A DNA stretch of 27,064 nt from CADEFF01 sp964569315. Lineage in GTDB: Bacteria; Pseudomonadota; Alphaproteobacteria; Dongiales; Dongiaceae. The translations under genes were made by a program, and so were the position numbers. Shown one piece after another: positions 23,332 through 27,064 of this stretch; the stretch's first letter is position 1, and each line of letters opens with the position of its first letter. Location: NCBI GenBank assembly GCA_964569315.1, contig CAZMUZ010000046.1, forward strand, positions 1 to 27,064, given 5' to 3'. The notes under the pieces were generated by a model that had not been told where the DNA came from, ran no database searches, and saw only the letters and a list, made by a program, of their open reading frames with translations.

Positions 23332-23511
23332 CTAGAGCGGCGTCACGGCGCTTCCGTTGACCGCATAGAGGATCAGGCTCGCGATGAAGAGCACGATGAA
23401 GATCAGGAAAAGAATCTTGGCGATCCCCGCGGCCGCCGCGGAAATGCCGCCGAAGCCGAACAGGCCGGCGACGATCGCGACGATGAAGAACAATAGTGCC
23501 CAGTAGAGCAT
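23332..23511 (-). CDS. DUF1328 small membrane protein (YtjA-like)
   Basis: The protein has 59 residues and is almost entirely hydrophobic, with the DUF1328 pattern MLYWALLFFIVAIVAG, GFGGISAAAAGIAKILF and FIVLFIASL. The ATG at 23511 has GAGGAG seven bases upstream. It carries its own EcfG-type promoter immediately upstream and is therefore very likely a direct target of the sigma factor encoded next to it. Members of the family are stress-induced in many proteobacteria; their function is unknown. Confidence 0.9.
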   Translation of the reverse strand: MLYWALLFFIVAIVAGLFGFGGISAAAAGIAKILFLIFIVLFIASLILYAVNGSAVTPL

Positions 23512-23557
23512 CGGATGTCTCCTCTCGTTCGACCCGCGCGCGACGGATCGGGAAGAG

Positions 23558-23583
23558 AACCCTATGCCGGCCGTTGCGGTTCC
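23558..23583 (-). promoter_or_regulatory. EcfG-type promoter of DUF1328
   Basis: On the - strand GGAAC (23583-23579), 17 bases, then GGTT (23561-23558). Its -10 sequence is the same as in the DUF3309 promoter. The element sits between the ecfG stop codon and the DUF1328 start, so DUF1328 can be transcribed independently of ecfG read-through. Confidence 0.72.
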
Positions 23584-23617
23584 CCGGGCGGTCTCCAACC
23601 GGGGCGGAGGCCGCCGC

Positions 23618-24262
23618 TCAGGCGCGCTTCGTCTTCGCCGGCGAACGCGCCTTGCGATGCTTCAACAGCTCTATGGGATTCTGACCCGCCACCGGGTCGA
23701 CGGCGGTGCGATCGACCGGAAGGGGCGTGCCGGACAGCAGCTCCTTCAGGTCTTGCCGCGCCCGCGAGGCCCGGCTCTTGATGGTGCCGACGGCGCATCC
23801 GCAGACCTCGGCGGCCTCCTCGTAGCTGAGGCCGCTGGCCCCGACCAGCATCAGCACCTCGCGCTGGTCCGCGTTCAGATGCCAGAAGGCGCGACGGAAG
23901 TCGCAGAACTCGAGCGTCGCCTCCTGGGACGCGGCGATCATCGGCTCGTTCACGCCGAGATCGTCGATCGAGGTGAACCGCCCGTGCCGCTTGCGGCCCT
24001 CGTTGTAGTAGAGGTTGCGAAGGATCGTGAAGATCCACGCCTTGAAGTTCGTTCCGGGGGTGTACTGCCGCGCTGCGGCGAGCGCGCGCGCGATGGCGTC
24101 ATGCACCAGATCGTCCGCGAGATCGCGATTGGACGTGAGCGAACGGGCGAAGGCGCGCAAATGCGGGATGCAGGTCACGACACCGGTCTGCACTTCCTCA
24201 TGGACGGCATCGGCTGTAGCGTCTCGCCTGGAATCGCGCTGATCGTCGCGACGCTCTCGCAT
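23618..24262 (-). CDS. ecfG: General stress response sigma factor EcfG (ECF15)
   Basis: The protein has 214 residues from ATG 24262. Sigma region 2 runs from about 31 to 95 (HLRAFARSLTSNRDLADDLV, NFKAWIFTILRNLYYNEGRK), and region 4 from about 125 to 175 (LNADQREVLMLVGASGLSYE, CAVGTIKSRASRARQDL). These are EcfG/ECF15 sequences. The sigma factor is held inactive by NepR and directs transcription from GGAAC-N16/17-xGTT promoters such as those mapped here. GAGGGG about nine bases upstream supports this start; the frame is open upstream to 24448 without similarity. The basic C-terminal tail (KHRKARSPAKTKRA) is an extension beyond region 4. It lies 74 bases downstream of nepR in the same transcript. 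Confidence 0.93.
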   Translation of the reverse strand: MRERRDDQRDSRRDATADAVHEEVQTGVVTCIPHLRAFARSLTSNRDLADDLVHDAIARALAAARQYTPGTNFKAWIFTILRNLYYNEGRKRHGRFTSIDDLGVNEPMIAASQEATLEFCDFRRAFWHLNADQREVLMLVGASGLSYEEAAEVCGCAVGTIKSRASRARQDLKELLSGTPLPVDRTAVDPVAGQNPIELLKHRKARSPAKTKRA

Positions 24263-24336
24263 GCGGGCTACCCCTCGCTCGGTTGATGTCGGAGAACTGC
24301 CGGATAAATGGTGGCCGCCCCTCGGCCCTGCGTCTG

Positions 24337-24483
24337 TCATTTTCCGGGCATCTTCGTCTTCAGTTTCTCGACCAGACCGAGCAGGTCCGCCGGCAATGGC
24401 TCGTTCACCACATCGTCGTAAAGCCGGTTCAACTCCACGTCGAACCAACGATCGGTTCTCGCCGGTGCACGCTTGTTCGTCAT
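24337..24483 (-). CDS. nepR: Anti-sigma factor NepR
   Basis: The C-terminal core DVELNRLYDDVVNEPLPADL and LLGLVEKLKTKMPGK is the NepR signature: two short helices around the EPLP turn. NepR binds EcfG under calm conditions and is titrated by phosphorylated PhyR. From ATG 24483 the protein is 48 residues, short for the family. GTG 24522 would give 61 residues, closer to usual, and the frame stays open to 24801, with an ATG at 24750 that has GAGG six bases before it. I give the shortest start because it borders the recognisable part. The start is uncertain and the identity is not. Confidence 0.88.
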   Translation of the reverse strand: MTNKRAPARTDRWFDVELNRLYDDVVNEPLPADLLGLVEKLKTKMPGK

Positions 24484-24782
24484 TCCGCGCTTCTCTGACC
24501 TCGGTTGCTTGCCGTCGCTCACGTTCTTCGCGCTCTTTCCATCTCTCACGTCCAGCACTCCGCTACGGGCAGCCGTGCCGAGAACCCGTTCTCCGATGGA
24601 AACCCCATCGGCGAAGCTTTGATCCCCCGATCTCTCCAACACCCCATGTGTCGAGCGCTTAGCCCCGAATTCTGCGCCTGTTCGCCACTTCATCGAGTCA
24701 CGGATATATGCAACCATCGCCGGTGCGGAAACGTCGCGCAACCCGGCCATAAGCGGCCTCGGGCGCGCTGCCTTCCCGGGTG

Positions 24783-24808
24783 GGAACCCGCGGCGTGGCA
24801 AATGTGTT
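24783..24808 (+). promoter_or_regulatory. EcfG-type promoter directed at phyR
   Basis: On the + strand GGAAC (24783-24787), 17 bases, then TGTT (24805-24808). The transcript would start near 24815, about 40 bases before the phyR ATG. The -35 of this promoter shares bases with the -10 of the opposing nepR promoter and vice versa. Confidence 0.72.
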
Positions 24809-24810
24809 CC
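24785..24810 (-). promoter_or_regulatory. EcfG-type promoter directed at nepR-ecfG
   Basis: On the - strand GGAAC (24810-24806), 17 bases, then GGTT (24788-24785). It would give feed-forward control of nepR-ecfG. The predicted transcript start, near 24777, leaves a leader of almost 300 bases if NepR begins at 24483. The element overlaps the phyR promoter on the opposite strand. Confidence 0.7.
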
Positions 24811-24854
24811 CTATCAGTAGCGATTTATCGACTTTTGCAGATTTGAGGGGTCCT

Positions 24855-25694
24855 ATGGCCGACATTTCCCAGGAAATCGTGAGGAATTTGCCGTATTTGC
24901 GGCGCTACGCCCGCGCCTTGACCGGTAGCCAATCGACCGGGGATTCGTTTGTCCGTATCAGCCTGGAAACCCTGCTCCAGGAGCCCGAACGGGTTTCCGA
25001 CGTGACCGACGTTCGGCGCCAGCTTTTCGAGCTGTTTCACCAGGCATGGCGCCGGCTGGCCCAGGACGAGGCCAACCTAACCGAAGCCCATTCGCCGCTG
25101 GAGGCCGTTTCCGAAGCGCCCGCCGGCCGGACGCTGTCGGTCGAAAACCGCCTGCAGGCGCTGCCCTCGAGCGAGCGGCAGATCCTCCTGCTGACGGCGC
25201 TGGAAGGCTTCTCCATCTACGACGCCGCCCAGATCCTCGAGATCGACGACGAGGAGGCCCAACGCCTGCTGAGCCATGCCTGGAAGGCGGTCAACGACCA
25301 GATCGCGACCAGCGTGCTGGTCATCGAGGACGAGCCGGTGATCGCGCTCGACATCGTCGGCCTCGTGCGGGAAATGGGCCATAGCGTGGTCGGCGTCGCC
25401 TCGAGCCGCTCGGAAGCCGTCGCCATGGCGCGGGCGCGGAAGCCCGGCCTGGTGCTCGCCGACATCCATCTCGGCGAGGGCGGATCGGGCCTCGTTGCGG
25501 TGAAAGAAATTCTCGATCTCATCGACGTGCCGGTGATCTTCGTGACGGCCTACCCCGAACGGCTGCTGACGGGCGAGCGTCCGGAACCCACCTACCTCGT
25601 CACCAAGCCGTTCGAATCCGATACGCTCAAGGTCACGATCTCGCAGGCACTCTCGACCCGAAGCGGCCTGCGAGTGCGCGAACGCAGTGCCTGA
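24855..25694 (+). CDS. phyR: Anti-anti-sigma response regulator PhyR
   Basis: The protein has 279 residues. The N-terminal sigma-like domain (about 1-145; LPYLRRYARALTGSQSTGD, LPSSERQILLLTALEGFSIY) mimics EcfG, and the C-terminal receiver (about 153-270) has E158-D159, phosphoacceptor D203 (LADIHLGEGGSG), T231 and K251 (VTKPFE). Phosphorylation opens the protein so that its sigma-like half sequesters NepR and frees EcfG. ATG 24855 has GAGGGG upstream; the in-frame start at 24780 would precede the mapped promoter. It is divergent from nepR-ecfG and followed by a sensor gene, the standard arrangement. Confidence 0.95.
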   Translation: MADISQEIVRNLPYLRRYARALTGSQSTGDSFVRISLETLLQEPERVSDVTDVRRQLFELFHQAWRRLAQDEANLTEAHSPLEAVSEAPAGRTLSVENRLQALPSSERQILLLTALEGFSIYDAAQILEIDDEEAQRLLSHAWKAVNDQIATSVLVIEDEPVIALDIVGLVREMGHSVVGVASSRSEAVAMARARKPGLVLADIHLGEGGSGLVAVKEILDLIDVPVIFVTAYPERLLTGERPEPTYLVTKPFESDTLKVTISQALSTRSGLRVRERSA

Positions 25695-25742
25695 CGGTCC
25701 CATGGCCGCTTCCCCGGCGGTTGCGGCGATCGGGGACCTGGA

Positions 25743-25843
25743 GCATTTTCCCGCGAAGTGGGCACCGGTTCGCGGCAGAAAATGCGACCAAACCAAGGAA
25801 TCTAGAGCGCGTTCCGATTCAAGTTCGAGGAAACGCGCTCTAG
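25743..25843. repeat. Intergenic palindromic repeat (REP/RIME-like), two hairpins
   Basis: Two consecutive inverted repeats are present. Hairpin 1 spans 25743-25785: GCATTTT pairs with AAAATGC, and CCGCGAA (25751-25757) with TTCGCGG (25769-25775). Hairpin 2 has CTAGAGCGCGTT (25802-25813) pairing with AACGCGCTCTAG (25832-25843). The wording CGAAGTGGGCACCGGTTCGCG is one I recognise from dispersed intergenic elements in many Hyphomicrobiales and Rhodospirillales genomes. It lies between phyR and the kinase gene and could act as a transcript-end or processing hairpin. Confidence 0.8.
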
Positions 25844-25885
25844 CGCCGGCGATCGGCAGCCTCCTCCACCGCACCGAGGCAGGCG

Positions 25886-27064
25886 ATGTCGCCTCCTCCC
25901 GCCTCTGAAGCGAGCCCCTCCGCTGCGGAGCAGACGGAGCCGCAGGAGACATCGCCCAACGGCCGAGCCCAGGCCGGGCGCACGGGCCTGAGCAGGCGTC
26001 TCTTCGGCCCGCTTCGAAACCGGCTCATGTTTCTGCTGGCGGTCGTGCTGCTGCCGTCGATCCTGCTCGGCGTGCATCAGGCGACCCTCGTTTACGACGA
26101 CTACGCCGCGCGCCTGCGCCAGACGGTGCGCGAATTCGCGATCCTTTCCTCGAGCCTCAACCGCAGCCTGCTTGCGCAGGCCGAGCAGATCATGTCGGCC
26201 GTCGCCGCCAGCCCGAGCGTGCAACGGGTCAGCAAGGGCGATGCCGCGCAGATCGAAAACTGCGCGTCGCTGCTGGCGAGCAGCATCCAGCCCTTCACCC
26301 TTTACGGCTACCTCGCGCTGTTCGACCTCGAGGGCAGCCCGCGCTGCCTCTCCAGCGATCAGGCGACCCCCTGGCCGAACATCGCCCAGCAACCCTGGTT
26401 CCGCGAGACGATCGAGAGCCGGAAAAGCGGCGCCAGCGGCTATCTCATGCTCACCAGCCCGCCGGAGCCCGGCTTCGTCGTCACCCGGCCGGTCATCGAC
26501 AGCGACGGCACGGTCACCGGGCTCCTGACGCTCGGCGTGCGCCTGAAGTTCCTCGCCGCCGTCACCGACGAGGCCGGCCTGCCGCCCGGCAGCGTCGTCT
26601 ATCTGCTGGACCGCAACGGCCGGGTGCTGTCGAGCTTCGACGAATCCGGCAGCAACAGCGACACCGCGGCGCCCAACGAGAATTTTCTGGTCGCCGTCGC
26701 CGGGCGGAACGTTCGCGAGTTCGAGGCGCCCGGCGAGGACGGCGTGGTACGACTCTATGCGACCGCTGCGCTCCCCTACTACGACCTTCATGTGCTGTTC
26801 GGCCTGCCCAAGGCGCAGGCGCTGGATCCGGTCTGGTGGAAGGTCGCCGTGCAGGTGCTCGTCCTTGCCGCTTCCTGGCTCATCGCCATCCTCTGCGCCT
26901 GGATCGGGACGCGCTGGGTCGTGACCCGCTGGATCGACCGGCTTACGGCCGCCGCTCACGCCATGACGGCGGGAAACCTGCGCGCGCGGGCCGACCTCGA
27001 CGGCGCGCCGGACGAGATTGCGACCTTGGGTGCCACGCTCGTGAGCTTCGCCAAACGGATCGAC
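25886..27064 (+). CDS. Membrane sensor protein, probable PhyK-type histidine kinase (partial, runs off the window)
   Basis: An open frame of 393 codons runs without a stop to the window end. A polar N-terminus of about 45 residues is followed by a membrane helix (about 47-63, LMFLLAVVLLPSILLGV), a large periplasmic domain of Cache type (about 65-310, including IAQQPWFRETIESRKSGASG, VVTRPVIDSDGTVTGLLTLG and VVYLLDRNGRVLSS), a second helix (about 320-340) and a HAMP linker (WIDRLTAAAHAMTAGNLRAR). The catalytic part lies outside the window. Because it follows phyR, an HWE/HisKA_2 kinase phosphorylating PhyR is the best guess, but a diguanylate cyclase or other HAMP-linked output is not excluded. 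The ATG has GAGGCAGG upstream. Confidence 0.8.
   Translation, partial: MSPPPASEASPSAAEQTEPQETSPNGRAQAGRTGLSRRLFGPLRNRLMFLLAVVLLPSILLGVHQATLVYDDYAARLRQTVREFAILSSSLNRSLLAQAEQIMSAVAASPSVQRVSKGDAAQIENCASLLASSIQPFTLYGYLALFDLEGSPRCLSSDQATPWPNIAQQPWFRETIESRKSGASGYLMLTSPPEPGFVVTRPVIDSDGTVTGLLTLGVRLKFLAAVTDEAGLPPGSVVYLLDRNGRVLSSFDESGSNSDTAAPNENFLVAVAGRNVREFEAPGEDGVVRLYATAALPYYDLHVLFGLPKAQALDPVWWKVAVQVLVLAASWLIAILCAWIGTRWVVTRWIDRLTAAAHAMTAGNLRARADLDGAPDEIATLGATLVSFAKRID

Overview
The window is GC-rich chromosomal DNA from an alphaproteobacterium. The strongest taxonomic marker is a complete general stress response core (nepR-ecfG divergent from phyR, then a membrane sensor kinase), which is confined to Alphaproteobacteria. 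An intergenic palindromic repeat after phyR is of a kind common in Hyphomicrobiales and Rhodospirillales. I cannot fix the order or genus from sequence alone. No tRNA, rRNA, insertion sequence, phage or CRISPR array was seen.

Left part (1-6.3 kb). After the tail of an unidentified gene comes a four-gene bufferin operon on the + strand: bufA1 (exported four-cysteine peptide), bufB (MNIO/DUF692 peptide-modifying enzyme), bufC (DUF2063 partner) and bufD (DoxX membrane protein). In this family the enzyme converts peptide cysteines into metal-binding heterocycles that protect against copper. bufB lacks an ATG, GTG or TTG start where one is needed. Next is a tightly coupled envelope operon: GT2 glycosyltransferase, LAB_N small membrane protein, ArnT-like GT83 transferase and PAP2 phosphatase, probably decorating lipid A or another polyprenyl-linked glycan.

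Middle (6.1-21 kb). Two small envelope proteins precede a metabolic island on both strands. It holds a CaiD-type crotonase plus an M24 peptidase (-); a PhyH dioxygenase, class-III aminotransferase, glutamine-synthetase-like ligase and second Fe(II)/2OG-type oxygenase (+); a saccharopine-dehydrogenase-like reductase (-); an MmgE/PrpD protein (+); a stand-alone receiver domain (+); and a second M24 peptidase with a dimethylglycine/sarcosine-dehydrogenase-like flavoprotein (-). Together these suggest catabolism or remodelling of a (methylated) amine or amino acid. The substrate is not identifiable from sequence.

Right part (21-27 kb). After a small nucleoside-deaminase-like gene comes a stress block on the - strand: DUF3309, a 98-residue protein, a DUF883/ElaB-like protein and a DUF1469 membrane protein in a row, then separately DUF1328. 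The DUF3309 row and DUF1328 are each preceded by a GGAAC-N16/17-GGTT element, the EcfG promoter type. The nepR/phyR intergenic region holds two such promoters facing each other and overlapping almost completely. phyR is followed by a palindromic repeat and by a transmembrane sensor that runs off the window end, probably the PhyK-type kinase feeding PhyR. The logic is sensor to PhyR to NepR release to EcfG to the small stress proteins.
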